A stretch of DNA of 64,000 bases, taken from Methanoregula sp. Lineage in GTDB: Archaea > Halobacteriota > Methanomicrobia > Methanomicrobiales > Methanospirillaceae. Positions 8,743-17,103 of the stretch are shown here, piece after piece (positions within the stretch are counted from its first letter, which is position 1; each line of letters opens with the position of its first letter). A program made the position numbers and the translations under genes. The notes under the pieces are model-generated. The model searched no databases. It had not been told where the DNA came from and saw nothing but the letters and a program-made list of their open reading frames with translations. Location of the stretch: contig NZ_JAJRCG010000010.1 in NCBI RefSeq assembly GCF_028679125.1, forward strand, positions 1-64,000, given 5' to 3'.

Positions 8743-8764
8743 TTCTGTGTCATTTTTTTACGTA
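8743..8764. promoter_or_regulatory. Shared promoter motif, site 3 (weaker)
   Basis: Starts with TTCTGTG like the other two sites and keeps the T run and TAC, matching site 1 at 16 of 22 positions, though the central palindrome is degraded. It lies 53 bases upstream of the secreted-protein start at 8690, with a TATA-like CTTAAC just downstream on the minus strand. Confidence 0.4.
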
Positions 8765-8978
8765 TCCTGTAAGGACTTCAGGAGTAGTGCAGACATCTTA
8801 AGGATCTGTCGATCCCCGGATATCCCGGTACTTGAGAATCCGTTAAATTCGCAGCGGAAGAAACCGCTTGTCTTTCAGGTTGGAACCAGTGACAATGTTA
8901 ACGGAGGAGCGCACCCGTCTCCTGAAAATAACATCCCTGATGCCCTTCGGCATCCGGTTATGAAAAAAAGGGATTTGA

Positions 8979-10211
8979 TCAGTGCTCGTGCCGGTAATAG
9001 ATATCCAGCAGGCTCCCGTTCCTTGCATCCACCCACCCGGTTGCCGGGATCGGATATTGCCAGCCCCTGATTGACTCGTCATCGAACTCAACCCTCCAGG
9101 CAAGCGGAACGCTACCCGCAGCGGGCACAACCTTGTCCGGGTTGTGGAAATCCTTCCACCGAAGATCCGTGGAGACAATATGGAAGCTGGCAGCGGAAGC
9201 CGGGTAGATCTTCTCTGCTTCCTTCTGCACGGTTGCTATCGCCGTGTCCTTTGATACAGAAGGTTCTGCTGGCAACGCGACGGCATTCTCCGGAAGACTC
9301 CACGATTTGCGGTATTCGACAACATTTCCTTTAACGGAATCGACCGTGATGGTGAAACCGTCGCTGTCGCAGGGAACGCCGCGGATGATCCGGTTGTAAA
9401 CAAAGACATATTGCCCGGCAATCTTCTCACCGGGCATCCCAAGCGGGTCCAGCCGGGCATCGACCAAGACGATCGATATATCGCCGTTGCGTTCCCGGAT
9501 CTCCCGATCCGCCGTCTGTTGTGCAGCATCCATCGTGACAGATGGCGTCTCGGGCCGGTCCAGACGCGTGATGCCAATGAAGTACGAGCTCAGTTCGCCC
9601 GTGTCTGCATCAAGACCGCCCTCGACAAGTTTCTCCTCACCCTTCATCAGCTCGAAAGCCCAGCTCCGCATGTACTGCGATCCGTCATTAAACCGGATCC
9701 TGACCCGGTCAGTTGAAAGTTCCGGGAATGCACCGCGGGCCTTTGCCTTTGCCTGTTCGATTGTGATCCCTGCCTTATCCTGGAGGGGATTGTAGGGATC
9801 GCCGGTCTCCGCATCGATGAAGAGTGTTGCATTCGTCTCGCGGATGGAGGTGTTATCCGGTACTAAGGAGAATTCGTACAGGATTTTCCCGGGATACCGG
9901 TCGGTCAGGGAGACACCGGCAACGAAATAGCCATGGATTACCCCTTCATCCATTTCCCATTCATCCAGAAGGGCCTGTGCCTGCTGCCGCGAGATCGTTA
10001 CATCCGGTGTTTTTGTCATTGTGCCGGTGGCAACCGCCGTTGTTGAAACGGAAATTGCTGTAACGGGGAGCGCCGGGATACTGGTGCCGTCAGTGCCAGG
10101 AGTCTCCCGGGAAGACTCCGCAACCGAAAACTGCTCTGCAAGAATTATCGAGATGCCGATCATCACGATGATGACGGCAAGAACAAGAACTACATTTTTT
10201 CTCTGTTTCAT
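8979..10211 (-). CDS. Exported membrane-anchored protein with PepSY/YcdB-like domains
   Basis: A 410-residue protein with an N-terminal hydrophobic segment (residues 5-25, after MKQRKN) that acts as signal or anchor, then a Thr/Ser-rich linker. The rest holds repeated PepSY-like units: ITIEQAKAKARGAFPEL, DADTGELSSY, TVDSVKGNVVEY and VSKDTAIATVQKEAEKIYP, a pattern seen in secreted protease-propeptide and YcdB-type proteins. The protein ends in WVDARNGSLLDIYY. GGAGGTG eight bases before 10211 fixes the start; the longer open frame upstream is spurious. A strong copy of the shared palindromic motif lies 86 bases upstream. Such domains often inhibit peptidases; no target is evident here. Confidence 0.75.
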   Translation of the reverse strand: MKQRKNVVLVLAVIIVMIGISIILAEQFSVAESSRETPGTDGTSIPALPVTAISVSTTAVATGTMTKTPDVTISRQQAQALLDEWEMDEGVIHGYFVAGVSLTDRYPGKILYEFSLVPDNTSIRETNATLFIDAETGDPYNPLQDKAGITIEQAKAKARGAFPELSTDRVRIRFNDGSQYMRSWAFELMKGEEKLVEGGLDADTGELSSYFIGITRLDRPETPSVTMDAAQQTADREIRERNGDISIVLVDARLDPLGMPGEKIAGQYVFVYNRIIRGVPCDSDGFTITVDSVKGNVVEYRKSWSLPENAVALPAEPSVSKDTAIATVQKEAEKIYPASAASFHIVSTDLRWKDFHNPDKVVPAAGSVPLAWRVEFDDESIRGWQYPIPATGWVDARNGSLLDIYYRHEH

Positions 10212-10296
10212 ACTACACCTCCGGCTGCTGAGCCGGATCGATCCGTTCAGGTGCCAGACTGAATGAGGTGTACTCGCATGCCCGGACTTAAACGAA

Positions 10297-10318
10297 TTCT
10301 GTGATAAAATTTTACCAA
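10297..10318. promoter_or_regulatory. Shared palindromic promoter motif, site 2
   Basis: Contains CTGTGATAAAATTTTACC with the perfect palindrome TAAAATTTTA at its centre. It matches site 1 at 21 of 22 positions and has the same orientation and nearly the same distance (86 versus 89 bases) to the start of the downstream minus-strand gene. A TATA-like GTTTAAGT follows it on the minus strand. Confidence 0.65.
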
Positions 10319-10569
10319 TTGCGGCCTGAAAAAAGGGATTCCTTTCACGCAGCCTTTTTTGGTCCACAACACGGAACCAATCCCAAAACGATGAGCGAGA
10401 AGCCGGCACCAGTACTTCACTAAATTTGAGCCCGAACAAAAGGTGTCTCTTTCATGAAATTTTCTGGCCCGGGTTCTCCGTGGTCTCAAGAACGATTTAC
10501 GAAGATTTGTTTCAGTTCTTTGAAGATACTGGGGGATGGGATGGGATACGAGTTGCTGACTATCCACGA

Positions 10570-10860
10570 TTCACGGAGGAAACTTCAGAGACGTAGTGGA
10601 TTCATACAATTTGTCTGGATTAAGGTATTCTCCAGAGCATTTTTTTCAAGCAGACTCTGCTGAAAAATTTTCAACCGAGATCATGAGGTGTCAGTTGATG
10701 AGGCGATAATCGGATAATTATCCGGCAATATGTATGTACATGCTACAAAAATTTTGATTTGCCGACGTGAGATGGTTTCCCAATCAACCAGACCCTGCAT
10801 GAAAAAATTTGAGCAGGGGGTGAGGGGGTGGTTGAAATTTTTTTGCCGGAGATCGATTGT
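10570..10860. repeat. Degenerate repeat element, related to 32.1-32.5 kb
   Basis: Contains ACAATTTGTCTGGATTAAGGT (compare 32099 onward), AATCAACCAGACCCTGCATG in inverted orientation, and TGGTTGAAATTTTTTTGCCG. All are variants of motifs that alternate in the larger cluster at 32.1-32.5 kb. Confidence 0.6.
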
Positions 10861-11049
10861 GATGCTCATAATGGTGGAACTATTCACAGGTTTTTGGCAG
10901 GTAGTGTACACTTCCAGGATTCGCGGAGGAATAATTCGTGAAGTACTGGGCACAGACAAACGGATCGGATGCCGGGACGGCCACCGGATTCCCACGGGGA
11001 TTCCGGGCGGGTTGAGGTTTTCAATTCGCCTGATGGAGATCTCCCGTCT

Positions 11050-11376
11050 TCAAAGGCGGAACCCTGCAAGCATGAGTCCCGCAAGCCCGAGAATGACCAG
11101 GCCGATGATCGCAAGCATGATCCAGAGATAGGGAATCGCGGTCTCTTTCTTCCGGGATTTCTGCCGCAATTCCCCGGCCGCACCGCCTGTCACTGAAACT
11201 CCGCCGCCCCGGCTGTAACTCATGCCGACCGCGGGCCGGGGTTTCTGGTTCCAGCTCACAATGCCCGTGCAGTTGTGATTGGGCGGGAGCCGGCAGTCGG
11301 CGCAGAACATTCCCCCGCAGTGCTGGCAGGTGAACGGGAGCGTGGTCTCGCTGCCGCAGTTGTCGCAACGCGTCAT
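11050..11376 (-). CDS. AN1-type zinc-finger protein with C-terminal membrane helix (copy 2)
   Basis: A 108-residue paralogue of 4060-4392. The zinc-finger region is identical but for one residue (Met for Lys at position 23), the glycine-rich linker is similar up to SRGGGVS, and the following 20 residues differ completely before a membrane helix that is again similar. The divergence at the linker compared with near identity upstream suggests gene conversion or selection on the 5' half. The cysteine and histidine ligands are all kept, so both copies are probably functional. The convergent or co-directional neighbours give no functional clue. Confidence 0.8.
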   Translation of the reverse strand: MTRCDNCGSETTLPFTCQHCGGMFCADCRLPPNHNCTGIVSWNQKPRPAVGMSYSRGGGVSVTGGAAGELRQKSRKKETAIPYLWIMLAIIGLVILGLAGLMLAGFRL

Positions 11377-11645
11377 CGATCTTCACGTTGTCTTTTTTGT
11401 ATTAAGAATCCTTCCCGCAGCGGGGTTTACCGTCGTAAATCCGTGACCCCCTCTAAAACGGTCATAGCGGCCGCCGGAGGGCGGATATTTTTACGCGTCC
11501 CAAAGTCTGTGGAAAAACAGGGGCTGCCGGACGCCCGCTATTTTGCAGGTTGAAGTGGGGTTAAAATCGCTTTGTTTTCAAAATAAACCCCATTTCGTCC
11601 GATTTTCCATGGGCGTGGACACTGCATCCACTCCAGCCGGAAATG
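11195..11645. repeat. Long direct repeat, copy 2 (5' half of AN1 gene plus upstream DNA)
   Basis: Partner of 4210-4660 in the same orientation, about 7 kb away. It keeps the TTTAC/GTAAA, GGGGTT/AACCCC and GTGGA/TCCAC hairpins. A two-base length difference lies in a C run. The gap from 11377 to 11762 contains this repeat and about 115 bases of non-repeated DNA before the toxin pseudogene. Confidence 0.85.
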
Positions 11646-11762
11646 CGAATCGTCTATTTGGCAAACGGAGCCCGTTACGGGCTTATTTGAGTACTGGTCC
11701 CCGGAAGGATCGGTCCGGGGCGATCCAATCCCTTATGCCGTTTTGCGCCGGATACTACCGGC

Positions 11763-12145
11763 ATGGGGCAGTATGTGGCAGGCGATGTCCTGCTGGCCAC
11801 GGTGGCGCTCGATGACCGGACGGCCGCGAAGACCCGCCGGTGGTCGTGATCCGTACGGAAGAGCCGGGCACGATCCGGGTCTGCCCGGTGAGCAGCAAGG
11901 CGCCGAACGATGCACCGTGCCTGCCGCTCACGATCGATGATTTTGAAACCGGCGGTCTCGATCTCTTCAGCGAAAGTTACGTGATGACGGGCCGTGTTCT
12001 CGCACTCCGGCCCGCGGATGTGATAGGGAAGAAGGGCCGGCTGACCGGAGAATCGCTTGCGGAGATTACCGGACACGTGCCGGCCGGTGGGCCGAAAGGA
12101 AACGAACCGGCAAAATATTCCGGCCGCTCGCGGACCCGCCGCTGA
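11763..12145 (+). pseudogene. PemK/MazF-family toxin gene with one-base frameshift
   Basis: From ATG 11763 the frame reads MGQYVAGDVLLATVALDD then RTAAKTR and runs into TGA at 11847. Restoring one base at about 11835-11836 joins it to the frame that continues RPVVVIRTEEPG, PVSSKAPNDAPCLPL, FSESYVMTGRVLAL and VIGKKGRLT to 12145. The joined product (about 127 residues) has the order and motifs of PemK/MazF ribonuclease toxins, including the TRPxVVI strand and the GDV start. No antitoxin-like ORF lies next to it. It is either a decayed toxin or a sequencing error; a GTG at 11840 could in principle start a shortened product lacking the first strands. Confidence 0.75.
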
Positions 12146-12244
12146 TCGTCCGGATTTTTTTAAATTTTATTTTTTAATTTTTTAATTCTTTCCGGACGCG
12201 GTGCATCAGCATCCTTATCTTATCCTTGAGATAACGATGGTAGG

Positions 12245-13780
12245 ATGGACATCGCAGAGGCAATCCGGGAGATGGAGGCGCAGGTTGGCCGGATCTCGCC
12301 GGTCCAGAAATTCCTGCTGGGCACGGACGGGTCGGTTACGCAGATCCTCGAATCGATCACCGGGAAAAAAGTTGTCATCAGGACGCTCGTACAGGAGATC
12401 GTACCTGCTGACCGTACCGCGGCCGGTAACCTGAGTATTGCCGAAGGAGACCCGGTCAACTTCCGCATCGTGGAGATCAAGACCGAGGGCAGCGGCGAGG
12501 TGCTGATCTACGCGGTCTCGCACACACCCGTCAACAGACTCTCCCCGGAATTCAGAGACGATCTGTTGCGGGCTGATATCCCCATCGGGAAGATCATCAA
12601 ACAGCACCACATCGAGGCCCGGCGGGAGATCCTGAACGCCCGTGTCCTTCCGGCAACAGAAGAGGCCGGCAGATTATTTTCCATCTGCAAGAACGAGCCG
12701 CTCCTCGCCCGGCAGTACCAGATCATCCATGGTGGCAAACCGCTCATCTTCATCGAGGAGCAGTTCCCTTACAACCGCTTCCTCGACACCCGGCGTGTCA
12801 TCGTGGACACGCCCTCGCGGCTCCATGTCTCCCTGATCGATATGCACGGCGGGTCGGGCCGGGTGGACGGCGGCATCGGCATCACGCTGGACGAGCCCGG
12901 CATCCTGATAGAGGCCGAACTATCCCCGGTCCTTGCCGTGCACGGCTGCGACCCGGCAACGCAGCAACGGATCGTGCAGGTGGCAACAAGCGTGCTGAAG
13001 GATCTTGGTCTTGGCGGAAGCGTTGCGATCACGGTAAGGAAATCCTTCCCGTCCCACATCGGTCTCGGAAGCGGGTCGCAGATTGCGCTTGCGGTGGCAA
13101 AAGCAATCGCGGAGCTCCACGACCGGCACATGCCCGCACGCGAGCTTGCCCGGCTCGTGGGCCGGGGCGGGACGTCCGGTATCGGCACTGCGGCGTTCGA
13201 TAACGGCGGGTTCATCATCGACGGGGGCCACCGGTTCGGTGCGGGCGGGGAGAAGGCGGACTTCCGCCCGTCATCCGCATCACGGGGTGTCAGCCCCGCA
13301 CCGGTGATTGTCCGGCACGAGTTCCCGCAGGACTGGAAAATTCTGCTCGCGGTCCCGGACCTTCCGGCCGGGGCGAACGGCAGCCATGAAGCGGATATCT
13401 TCCGGACCCGGTGCCCGGTGCCGCTCGATGAGGTACGGGCGCTGAGTCATGAGGTGCTGATGCGGATGCTGCCGGGTCTTGTGGAGCGCGATCTCGATCT
13501 CTTCGGCTCCGCGATCAATACTGTGCAGAGCCTCGGGTTCAAGAAAGTCGAGCTCAGTCTCCAGCCACCGGTTGTTCACGGGCTCTTGTCCACGCTCCGG
13601 AACGCCGGCGCAGCCGGGGCGGGCATGAGTTCGTTCGGTCCGGCCGTCTTTGCGCTGGGAGACACCAATGTACCGGATCTTGAGCGGGCTGCCCGGTCCT
13701 TCATGCAGGAACATGCCTGTGGCGGGACGACCCTCATCACCATGGCCCGGAACCGCGGGGCAGCGGTCAGGATAGTATAA
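12245..13780 (+). CDS. mptG: Chorismate lyase-like domain fused to beta-ribofuranosylaminobenzene 5'-phosphate synthase
   Basis: A 511-residue two-domain protein of tetrahydromethanopterin synthesis. Residues 1 to about 185 resemble the DUF98/chorismate pyruvate-lyase fold, which makes 4-hydroxybenzoate from chorismate. From about residue 187 (TPSRLHVSLIDMHGG) the GHMP-type RFAP synthase begins, with the phosphate-binding FPSHIGLGSGSQ near 266-277 and GGRGGTSGIGTAAFD further on. This enzyme condenses PRPP with an aromatic acid with loss of CO2 and PPi, the first committed step of the coenzyme. The fusion puts maker and user of the aromatic precursor in one chain. It is monocistronic; upstream is a toxin remnant, downstream a convergent sensor kinase. 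Confidence 0.85.
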   Translation: MDIAEAIREMEAQVGRISPVQKFLLGTDGSVTQILESITGKKVVIRTLVQEIVPADRTAAGNLSIAEGDPVNFRIVEIKTEGSGEVLIYAVSHTPVNRLSPEFRDDLLRADIPIGKIIKQHHIEARREILNARVLPATEEAGRLFSICKNEPLLARQYQIIHGGKPLIFIEEQFPYNRFLDTRRVIVDTPSRLHVSLIDMHGGSGRVDGGIGITLDEPGILIEAELSPVLAVHGCDPATQQRIVQVATSVLKDLGLGGSVAITVRKSFPSHIGLGSGSQIALAVAKAIAELHDRHMPARELARLVGRGGTSGIGTAAFDNGGFIIDGGHRFGAGGEKADFRPSSASRGVSPAPVIVRHEFPQDWKILLAVPDLPAGANGSHEADIFRTRCPVPLDEVRALSHEVLMRMLPGLVERDLDLFGSAINTVQSLGFKKVELSLQPPVVHGLLSTLRNAGAAGAGMSSFGPAVFALGDTNVPDLERAARSFMQEHACGGTTLITMARNRGAAVRIV

Positions 13781-13821
13781 CGATTTACCGTGTCCGGTGA
13801 ATGCCCGAAAACGTCGCAGGT

Positions 13822-14964
13822 CTACCGGGCACGAACCCGGAACATGGCCTGGGGGATCAGGATCTCGAACCGGGCGCCAGTCCCCGGTGTGCCCGTCTCC
13901 CGGATCTCAAGGCCGGTTATAGAGAGGATCTCCTGCGACAGGTAGAGCCCGAGTCCGGTCCGGGAACCAACTCCTTTCAAAAAGATCCGTGTCTTCTCGG
14001 ACGCCGGAATGCCGACCCCATTATCCTCAAGCGTGAGGATGCCCTGGTCCTTATCGCTGGAGAACCCGACCCGGATGGTGGTCACCGTTTTCCCATGGTA
14101 TTTCGCGTTCTCGAAAATATTGAAGATCACCTTCCCGAACATCGGGTCGGCGTACACTTCGAGCGCCGGTAACGCGTTCTCGATCCCGATACTGCCGGCG
14201 AACACGTCCTGTGCTGAATGCTCCACGATCGATCGCACATCACACCAGTCCGGCGCGGATATCCCCAGTTGTTCGTATTCCCGGGTAATTTCCAGCAGGT
14301 GGGTGATCACCTCGACCTGGTGGGAGATCTTCTGCACATATTCGTTCTGTTGCGACCCGGGTTCAAGACCGTTCTCCAGCAGGTAGAGGTAACTGGTGAT
14401 CCCCGTCACCTGGTTGAGGATATCGTGCCGGGTAAGACTGGAGAGCAGGTTCAGCTTCGCGTTTGCCGCGTGCAGTGCCTCCTGTGCCTTTTTCCGCTCC
14501 TCAATCTCAAGGTTCGCGAGCTGTCGCGTTGCCCGGTACATCCTGACCTGGCTGACCAGATCGTTGATGTCTTCGATTACGATCATTCCCAGGCGCATTC
14601 CATTATGGTCGAACGGGATGACCGAGGCATGCTCGGCCAGCAGATCGCCGTTCTGGAGCAGTGCCGGGATGAAATGGGGGTGGAACTGCGAGGAGAATAC
14701 TGCTGCAGGACCCCCTTCGAAGACCTGGTCGATCCGTGACGTATAGACCCGGCTTGCAAGATGCGCAAACTGCGTGCGGAGATCGCAGCCCACCATCGCG
14801 TCCCGGGAAATACCGGTCCACCGGGCAATGCACTGGTTCCAGAAGAGGACCGTATAATCCCGGTCGATGAGAATGATCCCGACCGGCAGGGGATCGAACA
14901 TCTCCCAGTTCCGGTCTGTCACCACCCGGCCCGGACCATGCAGGGGTTCCGTGCCGACCTTCAT
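13822..14964 (-). CDS. PAS-domain histidine kinase
   Basis: A 380-residue soluble sensor kinase. A PAS domain spans about residues 20-135 (LPVGIILIDRDYTVLFWN start). A short helix leads to the H-box, with the phospho-acceptor His180 in SLTRHDILNQ, a form common in methanogen kinases. The ATPase domain has the N-box Asn286 (IFENAKYHG), G1 DNGVGIP at 314-320 and G2 GLGL at 337-340. No membrane helix, so the signal is cytosolic. It is the last gene of a three-gene operon: its start overlaps the CheC stop in ATGA, and CheY lies before that. The likely circuit is kinase to CheY-like regulator, reset by CheC. Confidence 0.9.
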   Translation of the reverse strand: MKVGTEPLHGPGRVVTDRNWEMFDPLPVGIILIDRDYTVLFWNQCIARWTGISRDAMVGCDLRTQFAHLASRVYTSRIDQVFEGGPAAVFSSQFHPHFIPALLQNGDLLAEHASVIPFDHNGMRLGMIVIEDINDLVSQVRMYRATRQLANLEIEERKKAQEALHAANAKLNLLSSLTRHDILNQVTGITSYLYLLENGLEPGSQQNEYVQKISHQVEVITHLLEITREYEQLGISAPDWCDVRSIVEHSAQDVFAGSIGIENALPALEVYADPMFGKVIFNIFENAKYHGKTVTTIRVGFSSDKDQGILTLEDNGVGIPASEKTRIFLKGVGSRTGLGLYLSQEILSITGLEIRETGTPGTGARFEILIPQAMFRVRAR

Positions 14965-15563
14965 GGACTCATTTCCTGGATGGCGTTAAGCAATGATTCA
15001 AGGGATCCCACTTCGAGGATCAACAGGATGCTGCCCTCGATCTCCCGGTCTTCGATGGTAAAATGTGTGTCGGCAAGGATCACGCGTTCATCAGGACTCC
15101 GGGGATTGGCAGTGCGTGCAAGCGTGAGAACATTGATCTCCAGGTATCGTGGCAGCGAGTAGGAGAGGTGCTGTTCAAGGATGTTGGCGATCGATCCCAT
15201 GACGCTGTTGAGGATGATGTTGCCGACCTCTTTCAGGGTCTCGATACGGAGTGCATCGAGTTCCGGGCTCTCTGCCGGTTCACCCGAGAGCAGCATGACC
15301 AGCGCGGCCGCGCTCCCGGGGGGGAAGGCAAGGGCAGACAGGCCGCAGAACGGGCCCTCGAACGTGAGGGTGACCGTGGCAAGGGTATCTCCGGCATGGA
15401 TTCCTTCTGCCCCGGCAAGTTCGTCAATAGTCACAATCCGGACAGTCGGGACGCGGAGACGAATCGTGCAACCGGTCATCTCGTTGAGCATGCCGGCCGC
15501 CCGGCCAACACCGATATTGATCAGCTCCCTTATTGCGTCGAGAGCCTCGTCATCGATCTCCAT
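14961..15563 (-). CDS. cheC: CheC-family CheY-P phosphatase
   Basis: A 200-residue CheC/CheX-type protein. Both active-site motifs (E-x2-N) are present: E13/N16 in RELINIGVGRA and E112/N115 in KEVGNIILNSVMGSI, so the protein has the duplicated, two-site CheC form and should dephosphorylate a CheY-like partner. It overlaps the upstream CheY gene by one base (TAATG) and the downstream kinase by four (ATGA), which implies translational coupling. CheA, CheW and chemoreceptors are absent from the window, so the operon may control something other than taxis. Confidence 0.87.
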   Translation of the reverse strand: MEIDDEALDAIRELINIGVGRAAGMLNEMTGCTIRLRVPTVRIVTIDELAGAEGIHAGDTLATVTLTFEGPFCGLSALAFPPGSAAALVMLLSGEPAESPELDALRIETLKEVGNIILNSVMGSIANILEQHLSYSLPRYLEINVLTLARTANPRSPDERVILADTHFTIEDREIEGSILLILEVGSLESLLNAIQEMSP

Positions 15564-15931
15564 TAAGCCTTCCCGCTATCCAGTGCCTGTCTGACCGTTT
15601 CTGCAAGCCCTTCTTTTTTGACCGGCTTGTGCATGACCCTGGTAGCGCCAAGGGCAAGGCACCGGTCCCGCGTGGCAGTCTGGATATCTGAAGTTACGAT
15701 AATGATCGGCATGCAGAGGCCCGCTTCTTTGGCTTTTTTAAGGAACGCAAGACCATCGAGGTCGGGCATGAGCAGGTCTGTTATGATCAGGTCGGGTCTC
15801 TCCCGCAGGGCCGCATCCAGACCCTCGTTGCCGTTGGCAGCCACAAGAATTGTATACCCCATCTCTTCGAGCAGGGAGGAGAGGATCCTGCGCTGAAATG
15901 ATGAATCATCGATGATGAGGATGCGTACCAT
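15563..15931 (-). CDS. CheY-like single-domain response regulator
   Basis: A 122-residue receiver domain without an output domain. The acid pair is D8/D9, the phospho-acceptor D52 (LIITDLLMPDLDG), the switch Thr80 and the conserved Lys102 (HKPVKK). First gene of the CheY-CheC-kinase operon. With no DNA-binding domain it must act by protein contact, either with the flagellar/archaellum adaptor or with an unknown target. Confidence 0.9.
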   Translation of the reverse strand: MVRILIIDDSSFQRRILSSLLEEMGYTILVAANGNEGLDAALRERPDLIITDLLMPDLDGLAFLKKAKEAGLCMPIIIVTSDIQTATRDRCLALGATRVMHKPVKKEGLAETVRQALDSGKA

Positions 15932-16037
15932 ACCTGGTTCCTGAAAGGTACCGTTGACCCGGTCCTTTCTGTGTGCTTGTACACTTCGGGAGACCGGCCA
16001 ATAAAAGTTGTGATTTATCGATCTGCCGATCCCGGAC

Positions 16038-16928
16038 CTATTTCCCGATCTTCAGGAGCATCTCTTCCAGTGACGGGTACCGCGACTCGATCTTCTCGAC
16101 GCGGCCACCGGCTTCCGTGATAGCGGCCGTGCACTCGTTGAGATCCGTCATCTCCTCTGCATCACAGACAAAGAATCCCTCCTCCTGCCGGTAGGTCTTC
16201 GAATGCCCGAGGAGTTTTGCCGGATCATCGATGGAGAAGAAGATCGTGTAGGTGAGCGAACCGAACTGTTCGCGGAGCTCCTTCATGGAACCGAACGCTA
16301 CCACCTTTCCCCTCCGGAGGATCATCACCCTGTCACAGATCGCCTCGACCTGGTACAGGTTATGGGCAGAGAGGACGATGGTCTTGCCCTCCTGCCGGAG
16401 CCGGCGCAGGTAATCGGCAATGAACCGCGAGGTCATCGGGTCGAGGCCGCTCGTGGGCTCATCGTATACGAGGAAGCCCGGGTCGTGGATCAGCGAGCGG
16501 GCAATCGCGGCCTTGCGTTTCATCCCCTTGGAGAATTCCCCGATCTTCTTGCCGTCCGGCTCAAGCGAGAGTGCGGCGAAGAGCTGGTTCGTCCGGATCC
16601 GGATCTCCTGCGGAGAGATCCCATAGATCTCTCCGAAGAACGCGAGGTAGTTCTCCGCGGTCATAGTCTCGTAGAGCCGTGACTCCTCGGGAAGGTACCC
16701 GAGATTCTCCTTGAGGGCCATCGGGTTCCTGATCACATCGATATCATTGATGCAGAGTTCGCCGGAAGTGGGGGCGATGAGGCCGGACATGATCTTCAGG
16801 AGCGTGGTCTTGCCCGCCCCGTTGTGGCCGATGATCCCGAAGATCTCGCCATCCTCAAAACTGAAACTGACGTCATCGAGTGCCAGGAAGCCGTCGAAAT
16901 CTTTTCGGAGGTTGCGGGCGGTGATCAT
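16038..16928 (-). CDS. ABC transporter ATP-binding protein
   Basis: A 296-residue ATPase of the ABC-2/drug-export type. Walker A GHNGAGKTT, signature FSKGMKRK, Walker B FLVYDEPTSGLDP and a switch His in LSAHN are all present. The last 75 residues form a C-terminal extension typical of export ATPases. It diverges from the two permease genes at 17104 and 18915, sharing a 175-base promoter region, and probably powers them. Confidence 0.9.
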   Translation of the reverse strand: MITARNLRKDFDGFLALDDVSFSFEDGEIFGIIGHNGAGKTTLLKIMSGLIAPTSGELCINDIDVIRNPMALKENLGYLPEESRLYETMTAENYLAFFGEIYGISPQEIRIRTNQLFAALSLEPDGKKIGEFSKGMKRKAAIARSLIHDPGFLVYDEPTSGLDPMTSRFIADYLRRLRQEGKTIVLSAHNLYQVEAICDRVMILRRGKVVAFGSMKELREQFGSLTYTIFFSIDDPAKLLGHSKTYRQEEGFFVCDAEEMTDLNECTAAITEAGGRVEKIESRYPSLEEMLLKIGK

Positions 16929-17103
16929 GGTGGTTGCCTTATCGATCAGACTTGTGTTGTGTTCCAGATATAGGTTCGGATGCGGGATCCGTCCCGTACT
17001 CTGCAGAGAACGATGGGTATTTGACAGATACCCGGTATTATTCTGTACTCATGACTGACCCTGCTGTGGCAGGGCCGGTTGGAATCCGGAGAAAGGAGCG
17101 GAC

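Larger units (their letters stand above)
10212..11049. other. Gene-free region with promoter motif and degenerate repeats
   Basis: About 840 bases. The first 110 hold the promoter of the leftward gene. From about 10570 to 10860 the sequence is A/T-rich and contains elements related to the repeat cluster at 32.1-32.5 kb, including a segment at 10829-10849 that is the exact reverse complement of 32151-32171. Short open frames here have no coding character and no ribosome-binding sites. Confidence 0.6.

Noticed and set aside
10454..11131. Short ORFs in the gap after 10.4 kb
   Set aside because: They lie in A/T-rich repeat DNA or antisense to the AN1 gene, have no ribosome-binding sites and look like chance translations.
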